A stretch of DNA of 64,000 nt from Clusia tigrina. Taxonomy: Eukaryota > Arthropoda > Insecta > Diptera > Clusiidae. Numbering within the stretch: the stretch's first letter is position 1; every line of letters starts with the position of its first letter. A program made the position numbers and the translations under genes. Positions 1 through 10,399 of this stretch are shown in pieces. The notes below the pieces were generated by a model. That model had not been told where the DNA came from and ran no database searches. It saw only the letters and a program-made list of their open reading frames with translations. The stretch lies in NCBI GenBank assembly GCA_920105625.2, contig OV050030.1, positions 163,985,860 to 164,049,859 on the forward strand, in the 5' to 3' direction.

Positions 1-2
1 CA

Positions 3-1233
3 TCGGTAATTGACTCTACTAGCAATATTTTAAAGAAATCTGACGATCAAATTCAACAACTACACAAGAAATAAAAAATTTATATTGATAGCAGGACAAC
101 TTCAGAAAGTCAGAATCCCAGCATGCAATAGCCGAAATGTTTAATGCGATGTCCGGTCGAGTACTTATGGCTATGCAGGACTACCAACGAAATCAAGAGC
201 TCTTTTTAGATGTACTGACGGACACACATCATGGACAGCTCAATCCTCTTCTGCTGTATCCGTCTCAGCTGCAACAACAACTGAGAGCAATCAAAGACCA
301 TCTCCCACCAACGTTACAAGTTCCCAGCAAGAATACCATTGAAATCCTTAAACTCATCTCTGTGGAAGCACGCATCACGCCAACTGAGATGATTGTGCGT
401 CTTAAGTTACCATTGACTTATCAAGAACCATTCGAATTGGTACATGTGACTCGACTACCTATTTTGGGAGGCACTGGAATTTTCATGTTGGAAGGGAGAA
501 TCGAGTATATAGTCACTAATCTACATCGAGACAAATATTATTCGTTATCAGCAGGAGAATTGTCAACATGCACTGCATTCAATTCTAATATGCATGTATG
601 CAAGCAATTACATCCAACACATCGCGCATTACATCAACCAATCGACTATGTGAGATGGAAATATTATGTCAAACTCCAAACCCAAAAAGCTGCAAGGTTC
701 ATCGCACACACGACGCACCTCAATGGATTCCATTACTTAAAGAAAACTCATGGATCTACATCGCACAGCCAGCTCGAACAATCAGCGTCATCTGCGGTTC
801 AGACATCCTTACAGAATTACTGGAGGGAAGAGGAACCTTAACCTTGAGACAAGAATGCACCATAAGAGATGAGTATACAACCATAATGGCACATCGGACA
901 TATGTATCAAAGGTCACCAGCACGATCATATCGAAAGTGAATCTAACTGAGTTGATCGCAGATTATATGACGGCTGCAACACACTCATTAGAACAACAGT
1001 TCAACCTGACGGACGATATTCAAGTACTACATGAACATGTGCAACAATTGCAAAACAATGAGCAAATGGATCTACCGCTTAAGAGCCGAGAAGTCCATCA
1101 GTTCAGCATCGGATATATCAGTTTGCTCATCACATTGATCTGCCTTATCTGGATCTCTTACCAGCGATATTCGAAGCAAAAGAGGCGACGAGCTCCAGAT
1201 TTTCGAGTACGGGTTCGCGCAAATAGCATTTAA
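3..1233 (+). pseudogene. env: Errantivirus-like envelope (baculovirus F-like) gene, broken
   Basis: Membrane fusion-type envelope protein of an insect LTR retroelement. The window opens inside the gene. Three frames are needed to follow it: a short piece at 3-80 ending in a stop, a long piece from about 137 to 841, and a C-terminal piece from about 760 to 1233. The middle piece carries the run TDTHHGQLNPLLL, which I associate with the F-like env family of gypsy-group elements. The C-terminal piece has a coiled-coil-like stretch (LHEHVQQLQNN), a single membrane segment at about 1102-1164 (GYISLLITLICLIWISY) and a short basic tail (KQKRRR), the expected type I layout. A polypurine tract and LTR follow directly, so this is the 3' end of an element. 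Frameshifts and stops make it non-functional. Whether the element is gypsy or BEL type is not certain. Confidence 0.72.
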
Positions 1234-1256
1234 TTCGAAGTTGAGAATATGCTCAA

Positions 1257-1268
1257 CAGGCGGGAGGA
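1257..1268 (+). promoter_or_regulatory. Polypurine tract
   Basis: Purine-rich CAGGCGGGAGGA lies 24 bases after the env stop and directly abuts a TG that starts the LTR. This is the expected plus-strand primer position. Confidence 0.5.
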
Positions 1269-1750
1269 TGTTTGTGCCTGCTCCAACGCAAAACTCCAAT
1301 CAGCAATTCCCATCACCAATGCCCGCTCGTGAAAGCAGAATAAGCAGTACACTCGATGAACGGATATACAGCGTGTGAAGCCTCATCAGCATTTCCGTAC
1401 ACGTGCGGGCTAAAGTATTAAATTACCCTACGCACGCACAAACGCTGGTGCCTTGCACATAATTGCAGACACCACAAATATATTTATTTCATAATCAAAA
1501 TTATAATATAAATTCAATCAATTTATAAATAAAAATTGAGATATACTTTTGAAGTCAACCATTCAACAGTATTTTCTTTCAACCACAAGGTTAATTCAAA
1601 ATTAATACTTGATTACCCACAACAATCTTTCGGTATTGTACCCAAAGGGATATCAGACTTCAGTATTGCACTTGAAGTCATCATCACGATCCTTCGGTAT
1701 TGCACCCAAGGAATCGGCAACCGATTAGTAAACCAACTAATCGGTATAGA
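1269..1750 (+). repeat. 3' LTR of the env-bearing element
   Basis: Starts TGTTTGTGCCTGCTCC after the polypurine tract. The first ~200 bases are clearly homologous to 40720-40897, which shares the block GCTCCAACGCAAAA and the following sequence, so this is a dispersed LTR. A polyadenylation signal AATAAA is at 1528-1533. The right boundary is not defined: the next recognisable feature is the (TA)n array, and no CA end with a target duplication could be fixed. Confidence 0.6.
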
Positions 1751-1753
<3 letters not shown>

Positions 1754-1809
<56 letters not shown>

Positions 1810-1811
1810 TC

Positions 1812-1870
<59 letters not shown>
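1754..1870. repeat. (TA)n microsatellite
   Basis: Two (TA)n blocks separated by ctcga near 1809-1813. The array divides the LTR from the 5' end of LINE copy 1. Confidence 0.95.
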
Positions 1871-1873
<3 letters not shown>

Positions 1874-2117
1874 TAGTGTAGACCGCCTCCTCGCTATGAA
1901 CTGTGGAGAAGGCTAAATGGTCCATGTTCCGCCCGGCATCCGGTGGGACCTCCGCGTGGAGAGCATCTGATGACCCACGGCATAACCCTATTCGTCCACG
2001 GACTACCCCCCAATAATCTTTTTATTTGATTGCTCCTGGGCTGGCGGGTGTTGCTTCAGGACCAAATACCACTGGGGTGATACGCAGTGCGAACGGCTCC
2101 AGTTTAAGGTCACATCC

Positions 2118-3372
2118 GTGTCCGTTGCAAACTCCGCGGCCAACCCACAAGGGAAGCCAAAATCAACAACAAGCTTAGTTAGGCAAAAAACAGCCTTAAG
2201 CTCACCAATTACTTCGTCTTGGACTTTCGTCGCCAGACCATGGATGCCTACGGGTGTTACTGCCAAAAGGCCAACCCCGTACCCAGCCAAAAACGTATCC
2301 TCCCAGGGTCGTAAAAACCCTGCTTCGTGCAATCCCAGCGCCAGGGCAGCTAAGACGGGTGCTAGGGTCGTCCTCCGTCCGCTCCTCGGGCTGGTACAGG
2401 GAGAGTTCCGGCAACTAAGCCGACCTCCTCCAGCAAGTGACTCAACACCGACCTCCCTTCAGGTGCTCACACGCGACTCGGGCGTACAGAACCCGGAGGT
2501 CAGCCTTCAGGATTTTGCACAGGTTAGAATCTGCCGACCCTGCTGTACTGTCCGACAGAGACAAGCGAGCGCTAGAATGGGCTCACCAAAATGTTGGTGC
2601 TTATCCCCCGCTCCCCTGAGGTTGCTCAGAAAAGACAACAGTCGGCTGAGCAGCCCTCCCGATCAATCATGCGGGAAACCCAACGCCCACGACTGGCTCC
2701 TAAGCCGAGACTGATTCGGCCGTTTCACGAGGTGGCCAAAGGGGGCCTTATTTTGGCCATCATTGACACTGGAGACAGTGACTATACCATTTCCCCAGCA
2801 GGGTCTTCAGGGTCTATGAAGACATCCTGAGGGCCAATCCTGGCTCCTCGCCCATATGCCGGGATGTGGGATTATACCAGGGGCACGTGAGGCTCATCGC
2901 GTGCTCAGATGAACGCTAGGCTGAGCTCTGTAAGCTGGCCAACGAAATTAGCTGTGAAATCTGGACGGGGGCTAAGCTTTCAGCTGTTCCCAAAGACCAG
3001 ATCCCGAACCATCCACGTTCTAGGACCTGGGTTCCGGAAGAGCACCATTCGCTGGACGAAATTCTGGAGTTGCTTCGTCTTAACAACTACGACCTCCACA
3101 TGGATGATTGGAATATCGCTAAGATAAGCGAGCCCAAAAGCAACTCCTGCGAGATCCTCATTATTCTCAATGAGGAATCTCTCGCTCCTATTAAAGTCAA
3201 CAAGGGAGAGATCAAGTTTGGCTTTAGTTCGATCTCACTCAAGGTCTATAGGAGCGACAATCAGAGAGCAAACAAGCACCCAAACAAGCCGAGAACGATC
3301 TCACCTTCGATGATAGGGAGAGTAACGCTTCGGCCTCAGAATCGGTTGGCATCTTCTGCGGACGTCCGGTAG
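2118..3372 (+). pseudogene. LINE ORF1 (gag-like, DUF4780-like C-terminus), broken
   Basis: ORF1 of the LINE, expected to bind the element RNA. It is spread over several frames (about 2118-2714, 2591-2830, 2909-3127, 3070-3372). The N-terminal part is Pro/Ser/Arg-rich and low in recognisable motifs. The last piece, 3070-3372, reads LRLNNYDLHMDDWNIAKI, then LIILNEESLAPI and IKFGFSSISLKVY, which resembles the DUF4780 domain I associate with insect LINE ORF1 proteins; that assignment is from memory. Frameshifts and stops make the product inactive. No zinc knuckle is visible. Confidence 0.6.
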
Positions 3373-3450
3373 TGAATACCGACGACGTTGGGAATTCTCC
3401 TCTGTCTGTTGTGGAGGACGCCAACGTGATGATGATGGCCACCACCTTGA

Positions 3451-3850
3451 ATGGTGAGGGTATTGGAGATTAACCTTCACCATTCAATAGCTGCCCCAGC
3501 AGCCCTGATCCTCCATCTGACTCAAAAAGGAGAGGAACTCATTCAAGTCCAGGAGCCGTGGGTCGTAAATGATCAGGATCGCGGACTCACCATCAGCGGA
3601 TACCGCACAGTATTCGTGAAGGATCGAGGTAAACCTAGAGCCTGTATTCTAAGAACAATATTAACGCTCTTCGTCTTCACAGGTTTAGCGACAAGGACAA
3701 TATTGCCATGGTCTTTTCAACATATACCATGGCTACATGGATCGTCAGCAGCTACATGGCGCACGACCCCGGGCAATCGCCGCCTCCGGACACTTTAAAG
3801 CTTCTGGTAACGGAGGCAAACAGGAAGCGCATGCCGGTATTCATCGGGGC
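3451..3850 (+). pseudogene. LINE ORF2 endonuclease domain, frameshifted and truncated
   Basis: N-terminal AP-endonuclease-like domain of ORF2. The start of the fold is seen as LEINLHHSIAAPAALIL followed by the catalytic-motif region LIQVQEPWV. The frame shifts between about 3660 and 3685, continues as SDKDNIAMVF and ends at PVFIGA near 3850. At that point the sequence jumps to STPPTINNHLDIDRA, which in copy 2 lies after ~300 further bases of endonuclease (ERGELLFDF to the AISDILDT linker). The C-terminal half of the nuclease, with its DH-type catalytic residues, is therefore deleted here and the junction also changes frame. Confidence 0.75.
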
Positions 3851-6694
3851 CAGTCGACTCCTCCCACGATCAATAATCACCTCGATATAGATCGAGCGGT
3901 TGAAACCATTACAGCACTATTTAACTCTGCTGCCAAATCAGCCTGCAACTTCCCGAAACCAAGAGGAAAACCAAAACCCCCTTGGTGGAATTCGGAAATT
4001 GCCGAGCTACGAAAAGTATGTCGCAAGCTCTTCAACAGAGCCAAAGCCACAAATGACTGGCTCCCTTTCAAAGACAAACAAAGGGAACTCAAGTATATGG
4101 TTAGGAGATCCAAACGAGCGTCGTGGCGTGACTCCTGTGGCAACATAGAAAGCTCGTCCGAGACAAGTAGACTCCGGAGGATTCTCAATACCACCCCTCG
4201 GGCTCTGGAATGTATTCAGAGATCGGACGGTACCTGGACCGACTCTGAAACCGACACTTTTGACGCCCTAATAGAAACACACTTCCCAGGGAATGAAATC
4301 TTTGTGGATTGCAGGTCTTTTAACACCAACCACTCTTTAAGCCACTCAACCCAATTCCAAATGACCAACACGCATATCCAGTGGGCCATCAACAGCTTTA
4401 AGCCTTTTAAATCTCCCGGGCCTGATGGTATCATTCCCGCGGACATTCAGCACACTGCAAGTGCGGTTGCGCCCTGGCTACTGCATATTTACAATGCATG
4501 CCTAAGATGGTCGTATATTCCCATAAGCTGGAGAGAAGCTCGAGTAGTTTTCATCCCTAAAGCGGGAAAGTCGACCCACACCAAGCCTAAGGACTATAGG
4601 CCAATTAGCCTGTCCTCCTTTCTTTTGAAAACACTGGAAAGAGTCCTTGATATACATATCAGGAATTCTATCAATTCCACGTGCCTTTCCAAATCACAAC
4701 ATGCCTACACTAAGGGCAAGTCTGTGGAAACAGCGCTTCACGTGCTCATTGAGCAAGTAGAGAAATCTCTTGCCAACAAAGAATATACCCTTGCAGTATT
4801 TCTCGATATAGAAGGGGCATTCAACAATATTTGTCCCTCCGCCATCACGAAATCCTTAGTAAACTTGAACCTGGACCCCAGCTTGGTTAGGTTCATCGAA
4901 CAGCTACTGAAAACGCGCGTCATTAGCTCCTCAATAGGAAACGTACATGCTAAAAGGACTGTCAAGAGAGGTACTCCACAAAGCGGTGTGCTCTCACCCC
5001 TCATATGGAACTTGACGGTGAACACACTACTTAGGAGATTAGATCAGACCGGCTGCAACACTATAGCTTATGCGGACGACATTGCTATCTCTGTTTCCGG
5101 TAAATATCTGTCAACACTATCAGAAAAGCTAAGCTACACTCTTAGCATTCTGTCCCAATGGTGTCTCGAAGTTGGCCTAGATGTCAACCCTTCCAAAACT
5201 GAGGTCATGCTCTTCACCAGGAAGCACAAAATACCAAGTTTTGACCTACCCAAACTTAATGGGAATACGCTTAGCCTAAGCAATAGCGTCAATTATCTAG
5301 GTTTGATCCTGGACCCTAAGCTCCATTGGAAAGCAAATTTGGCGGAGAGGGTACGTAAAGCCACGTGTGCTCTGTACTGCTGCAAGAGGGCCGTGGGTAC
5401 AACATGGGGCGTCCAACCACGAACCATGTCCTGGCTCTATGCGGCGGTGGTTGTGCCGTACTTTCTCTACGGCGCTGTCTTCTGGTGGCCCGCAACCGAC
5501 AAGGCGGCGAACCTAAAACCTCTTGACAAGGTTAGAAGAACAGCGGCGGTTATGATAACAGGGGCTCTGCGTACCACCTCTACCAAAGCTCTATTTGCAT
5601 TCCTACATTGGTTGCCCACTAGGCTTCTGGTTAGGCAACAAGCAAAATGCTCGGCAACCAGACTCAATTCTATATCGCGCTGGACTAGACTGAACCTGGG
5701 CCACGCCAATATTCTGATGCAGGACACGCCCGTACAGGCGGACGTTGACTACACGTGTTCTACACCTAATCTAAACCACGGGTTCGACACTTACATTCCT
5801 AGTAGAGAGGAATGGTCCAACAATTTAGTGGTCACTGGCAGTTCCATTGACATATATACGGATGGCTCCAAACTGGAGAATAAGGTCGGTTGCGGCATCT
5901 TCTCCAGAAAACTTGGCATCAAGCTCTCCTATCGTCTCCCTGACCATTGCAGCGTCTTTCAGGCGGAAGTAATGGCAATATTCCAAGCGTCCAAGTGGCT
6001 TATTCGAAATGAAGTATGCGATGTGATGATACGCATATTCACGGACAGTCAGGCGGCAGTCAAGTCACTGGCTGGTGTTTTCACTACCTCTAAGCTTGTA
6101 CTCGACTGCCGCTCCTCCCTGAACGTCGTTTCAGGTAACTCACAAGTTCACATATGCTGGGTGCCTGGACATAGCGACATTCCAGGAAACTGCGAGGCCG
6201 ATGAATTGGCCAAAATAGGTATGCTACTCCCTGACATCTCCCCCTCCTTTGATGTAGGTGTCCCACTGGCCACGATCAAATGGGCCATAAAACATGACTA
6301 CCTTGAGGCAGCTAAAAAAGCCTGGGTGAATGAACATACCTGTAGTGTTGCCAGACAAACCTGGAGCACTATCGACATTAGGCGTACTAGTCAGCTACTC
6401 AATATCAGCAGGAACTCCATCGGCACTATAATAAATGTGCTCACGGGACACTGCCTGATCGGGAAACACGCTGAAAGATTAGCAGTGCCCCATAATGACT
6501 TCTGTCGCAGCTGTGGCTCTGAGGAGGAGGAAGAAACAGTACTTCATCTCATGTGTCAGTGCCCAGCTCTGGCCAGGCGTAGATTAAAATTCCAAGGCTC
6601 ACCTTTCTTCACTTCCTTAACCGAACTATCTTCCATCAACATCAAGGACATAGCCAGGTTCATTTCGGAATCACTGTGGTTCCCAAAATTCTAG
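3851..6694 (+). pseudogene. LINE ORF2 reverse transcriptase and RNase H region
   Basis: An open frame of about 950 codons runs through this region. An ATG-initiated reading from 3737 is possible, but its first ~38 codons are out-of-frame endonuclease sequence. Reverse transcriptase blocks: KSPGPDGIIPADI (about 4405), YRPISLSSF, LDIEGAFNNI, RGTPQSGVLSPL and the catalytic YADD at about 5067-5081. The usual PQG motif reads PQS. RNase H follows from about 5851: IYTDGSKLENKVGCGIF, AEVMAIF, IFTDSQAAVKSLAG and CWVPGHSDIPGN, giving the D-E-D-H set. A CCHC finger, FCRSCGSEEEEETVLHLMC, closes the protein. The RT and RNase H parts look intact by motif, but the missing endonuclease means it could not insert on its own. 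Confidence 0.9.
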
Positions 6695-6779
6695 ACGGGG
6701 GAGTCGCGTCGTCACAGTGTGGTACCACAACGAGCCATTCTATGTGTTTAAGTGTGCTTTTTTGCGACAAAGGCTGCCA

Positions 6780-6896
6780 CTCCTACCTACCTACCATAGG
6801 TTTAAGAAAATGCATAGATTGTTTAAAGTGCAGAAATGATTGTAAACTTTCATTAGAAGTTAGTTGCACTAACTTCTTTTAGAAAGAGGGGAGGGA
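6780..6896 (+). mobile_element. 3' internal end of a gypsy element (A/B family) with polypurine tract
   Basis: From about 6800 the sequence matches the 3' internal end of element A (around 31560-31655), including the shared block GAAGTTAGTTGCACTAACTTCTTT. It ends in the polypurine tract AAAGAGGGGAGGGA at 6883-6896, directly before the LTR. Everything upstream of this stub is replaced by LINE copy 1, so only ~100 bases of internal sequence survive. Confidence 0.75.
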
Positions 6897-7398
6897 TGTT
6901 GTGAGTGAGAACCAAGCTACCTACGAGTAGTTGATCCACAGCATCGACTCCTAATAGATGCCACACTCTGTGGGATTAGCAAGTGCTAAAAGTTATTTAA
7001 GAATGGGAAATACTTTTGGGGTCCAAGTATTTTGAGTTAATATGATCTGTGTAATGTTATTATGTAAACTTTTAGTGTATTACAGTTCCGCAGTCGAGTC
7101 GACGAGGGCAGTGTAATGCACCGTCGACAAATTCATAGTAGGTCAGTTGGCTTGACCAACTGACACCAATTAGCAGGTGCGGAACTGGAACACCAGAAAG
7201 GTCAATTCACAGACTGAGATGAGTGTTAAGAAATAGTATATAAGAAGTAGTATTTGTAAGAAATAAAGTCTTGTGATTTTGATCTTAAAACGAAAAGTGT
7301 CTTTGGTCTTTATTTAAAAATAATAGGTTTTTAAAGTTTTCATCTACGCGCCCAGCGAACCGCGACAGGACGTCGCCCGACGAGCAGTAAGGACAACA
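6897..7398 (+). repeat. Gypsy-type LTR (A/B family, divergent copy)
   Basis: Starts TGTTGTGAGT and ends AAGGACAACA. It shares with the LTRs of A and B the start, the block CAGTTCCGCAGTC, the TTGACCAACTGACACCAA block, a TATA box (AGTATATAAGAAG) and the GC-rich tail with repeated CGACAGGACG-like units. It is more diverged from the A and B LTRs than those are from each other. It follows a polypurine tract, so it is a 3' LTR; no matching 5' LTR lies in the window. Confidence 0.8.
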
Positions 7399-7869
7399 TG
7401 AACGCCAGAACTTAGAGCCTCAGTGAGAACATCTGGTTTTTAATCATGACATTTCGCCTATAGGGACAAGTACTACAAAATGAATCCTTAGCTAGGCACG
7501 CGAAGGGAAGTACCCCAATTGATAGACCTAAGTTCAATTGAGTAGTATTGTAAGGACTAACTAAGTCCTTAGTAGTAAACTTTATTATTAGATTTTAAAT
7601 AAATAAAGAAATTTAATATATAATAACCCTGGGGGAATTCAATTTATAAATTTTCTGTACACGACCACTGGAAGCCGCTGAGTCTACCCCAGCTATAGAA
7701 AAAGACTCGTTACACAACTTGTTTATGTGGATTTAAGTTTTCTATTTATTTATTTATTAAAAGCTTAACTGCGTTTAACACAGCTGAATTTTATTTATTT
7801 TTACTAGCTTAGATACGGACACAGTTGAATTTTTGTCTCCCTAAATGTCTATCAACTTAGTTTTAGGAG

Positions 7870-8225
7870 AATGACGATTGAAAACCATGGACTCGTTTAG
7901 ATTTGCCCCCAGCTTCTATAGCGTTGACCAATTTGGGTTTCTAGCACAGAATTTATTATGAACCAAAATCTCTGTTATATTCTCCCAAGCTTCTGTAGCG
8001 CTTGTCAATTTGGGTTTCTATCAGAGAATCGATTATAAACCATAAACTCTTTTTAATTCCCCCTAGCTTCTGCAGCGTTTGTTATTTTGGGTTTCTAGTA
8101 GAAAATCGATTATAAACCATAATTTCTTTTAGATTCCCCTACCTTCTGTAGCGTTTGTCAGTTTGGGTTTCTAGCAGGGAATCGGTCATAAACGATAATT
8201 TCTTTCAGATTCTCCTACCTTTTTC
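7870..8225 (+). repeat. 76-77 bp tandem repeat in the leader of element F
   Basis: The unit contains CTTCTGTAGCGTTTGTCA, TTTGGGTTTCTAGCAG and GAATCGATTATAAACCATAA. The marker (A)GCTTCT/ACCTTCT falls at 7911, 7988, 8065, 8141 and 8217, giving a period of 77, 77, 76 and 76. Units are diverged by point changes. The repeat runs into the start of the gag-like frame, so the leader or the gag start was built from it. Confidence 0.85.
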
Positions 8226-8754
8226 GTCGCCAACTTTGCCACAAGCCCTATATTTGAGCCAAAAATTGGACAATATAATGTTTAGAATGAACCACGCTCA
8301 CAACAGTTTTAAGAAGGTTCATAATACAACACCGCCTTCTAGACCACCGACACAAAATTATTCTTCCTTTCAAACCCCGGACAGTCGATTTTATCCAGAG
8401 TTAGCACATTTTTCTCAACCATTTCGAAATAATTACTATATTTCCAGAGCGCAACATTCTATGCAATTTCAGCGTCCTAGTCATAAATTTTTTTCTCTTT
8501 CATTCCGACCAAGATCAAACAACCATTCGAGATATAGTAACCAATTGCAATTCAATAAGCAGCCAGAATATCAGAGTAACAACCAGCCAGCATACACAAT
8601 ACCATATATTCCACTTAAGCTTCTAGTACCTATGAAGATTGATTCTATTCAGACGCGTCTGGTCAATTATCAAAACAGACCTAGTCAACAGGGCAGTCAA
8701 TTCTCCCAAAAACGTCCTGCTTCACAGCAACTTTACAGTCCAAATAAAATGTAA
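8226..8754 (+). pseudogene. gag: Gag C-terminal region of element F
   Basis: Structural protein remnant. The readable frame begins inside the tandem repeat at 8155, so that ATG is probably not the native start. The protein is rich in Asn, Gln, Ser and Arg (NNHSRYSNQLQFNKQ) and ends with PMKIDSIQTRLVNYQNRPS, a wording close to the gag C-termini of 17.6/297-type gypsy elements, which lack a classical zinc knuckle. The frame ends at 8754. The following 8780-8890 reads on in related frames with stops. N-terminal capsid sequence is not recognisable. Confidence 0.55.
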
Positions 8755-8901
8755 AGTAATTTCACATTAATGCAAGTATTCCCGAAGAATTTGTGGAAAA
8801 TGTACAAGACGTCAACTCAGACCCCAATCAAAACTTTCCTGAATATCCCAGAAACTAGCAAAAAGATTATGATGAGAATTAAATCTTAGAAGCGGAGGAA
8901 A

Positions 8902-9426
8902 TTGATAATTTCATATTTTAGATTAGGGAAATCTTCACTCCCATATTTTAAATTTAAAGCCAGGGATGGAGATATACTCAAAATACAAATAGACACTGGT
9001 TCGAATACAAACTATATTCAATCCACGCGAATCAGAAATCCTTTCGCTAACGAAAAATCTTTTCGTAAATTCAATTGCTGGAAACATTTAAATAACTCAC
9101 CATTAGTTTGTAAACATCTTCAGAGCGGAAATAGAAAATCTAAAATCCTTCATTTTACCTACGCTAAAAATGTTCATGGAATCATAGGCAATGATACGCT
9201 GAGACAACTAAAAGCAATAAATCATACAGACATAAGCAATATGATCATTTTTCCAAATCTAAAAATACCTGTTAAACAACAGGCCACACAGGACATTAAT
9301 AGTATTACTTTACGTACACCACATCTCTTACTTGAAGAAAAAACAAAACTAACTAATATAATACAAAGATACTCTCAATTATTTTCTGACCTTGACAAAA
9401 AATTAACATACACCATACACGCTTAA
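8902..9426 (+). pseudogene. pol: Aspartic protease and start of reverse transcriptase, element F
   Basis: Retroviral-type aspartic protease: the active-site motif is KIQIDTGSNTNYI near 8977-9015 and the second conserved strand is HGIIGNDTL near 9175-9200. After the protease comes the linker EEKTKLTNIIQRYSQLFSD that normally leads to reverse transcriptase. The frame stops at 9424. A few further RT-start residues (YSKSYPYPMALKEK) are readable to about 9510 in another frame. The protease motif itself is intact, but no polymerase core follows. Confidence 0.7.
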
Positions 9427-9569
9427 TGCGAAACACGAACTGTAATTGAGACTACAATCTATTCGAAGTCATATCCGTACCCTATGGCATTAAAAGAGAA
9501 GTTACAAAACAAATCGAAGAAGTCCTCACTGGAATCTATGATGAAGCAGAACAGAGTCGTTTACACGAC

Positions 9570-10050
9570 ACCTCCATATCGAAAGCCAAGCTAAAGACCA
9601 AGTTGAAAAATTCCACTCAACTCTTTTTGAAATAATGCGTTGTTTTAAAGGAGGCAGAAGACAGAAGTATTTCGAAAAACTACTAGAACGATGAGTGTCT
9701 GAATATAATAACTCAATACATTCAGTGACAAAAAAAAAAATTTGATCTATTTTTGGACGAACAGTGATATTTACACCAGAAGATTATAAAACACTAGACT
9801 TAGTAATTTCGAAAAACTTGTTAAGAAATATCTAAAAGTCTTACAATATCATAACCAAGACAAGCATGAATTAAATCAATATTTACCAGGAGGAATTATT
9901 TATACTAGACAGAACAAAAGATTAGGAGCTAATTTTTGTGAAAGATTTAAAAAGAAAGTGGTAAAAGAAGACAGACACTCTACGGTAGCTACAGAGATTG
10001 GAAAAAATATAGATAAAGGTCACATACGAAACAGCCAAGCCATCTTGAAA
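9570..10050 (+). pseudogene. pol: Integrase C-terminal remnants, element F
   Basis: Short pieces in alternating frames resemble the part of gypsy integrase after the catalytic glutamate: QVEKFHSTLFEI near 9600-9630, EYNNSIHSVT near 9700, then LPGGIIYTRQNKRLG near 9885-9925. Polymerase and integrase cores are absent, so an internal deletion joins RT start to integrase end. Many stops are present. Confidence 0.5.
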
Positions 10051-10191
10051 TAACATAAAAAAATCATACCTTATAACCCTTCCTATCCCACATTATATTT
10101 CAGCTAATAATTAATATCAATTAGTAATAATCAAATGAAATTTGAAAAATATTTTTGGAATTGTAATAATTTTAAAAAGTTTATGCAATAT

Positions 10192-10206
<15 letters not shown>

Positions 10207-10276
<70 letters not shown>
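10207..10276. repeat. (TA)n microsatellite
   Basis: About 35 TA units after a short A-run. It sits between element F and LINE copy 2. The following 10277-10399 holds no recognisable gene. Confidence 0.95.
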
Positions 10277-10279
<3 letters not shown>

Positions 10280-10399
10280 AAAACTTATAAGCAGTTATCA
10301 ATATGTTCTTATGACAAAATTATAAATATAAGTAATACCTCATACCTAATCTAACAAAAATTTAACAAACATCCACCTGCCGCTTCCATTACTAAAATA

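Larger units (their letters stand above)
1871..6770 (+). mobile_element. LINE copy 1 (non-LTR retrotransposon with RNase H, I/Loa group)
   Basis: GC-richer 5' leader (1871-2117), decayed ORF1 (about 2118-3372), endonuclease remnant (3451-3850), long reverse transcriptase plus RNase H frame (to 6694) and a short 3' UTR. The order ORF1, endonuclease, RT, RNase H, C-terminal CCHC is that of I/Loa-group LINEs. Copy 2 at 10400-12991 and 20842-21395 is the same family and allows the deletion in this copy to be located. The 3' UTR ends near 6765, where the sequence passes into the 3' end of a gypsy element. No poly(A) tail or target duplication was found. Confidence 0.85.
7399..10206 (+). mobile_element. 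Gypsy element F, internally deleted
   Basis: LTR-like sequence at about 7399-7717 (AATAAA near 7604; tail GCCGCTGAGTCTACCCCAGC resembles the U5 end of element C, GACACCGCTGAGTCTAC), then a tandem-repeat leader (7870-8225), gag C-terminus, aspartic protease, the first bases of reverse transcriptase and then integrase C-terminal scraps to about 10050. The reverse transcriptase core, RNase H and integrase catalytic core are missing, with the join near 9570-9600. It resembles the 17.6/297 group by gag and protease wording. The LTR immediately abuts the preceding LTR end at 7398, and no 3' LTR was found before the (TA)n array. Confidence 0.6.

Noticed and set aside
4216..5727. Minus-strand ORFs of 76-95 codons inside the LINE RT
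   Set aside because: Antisense shadows of a clearly coding plus-strand frame; no motif of their own.
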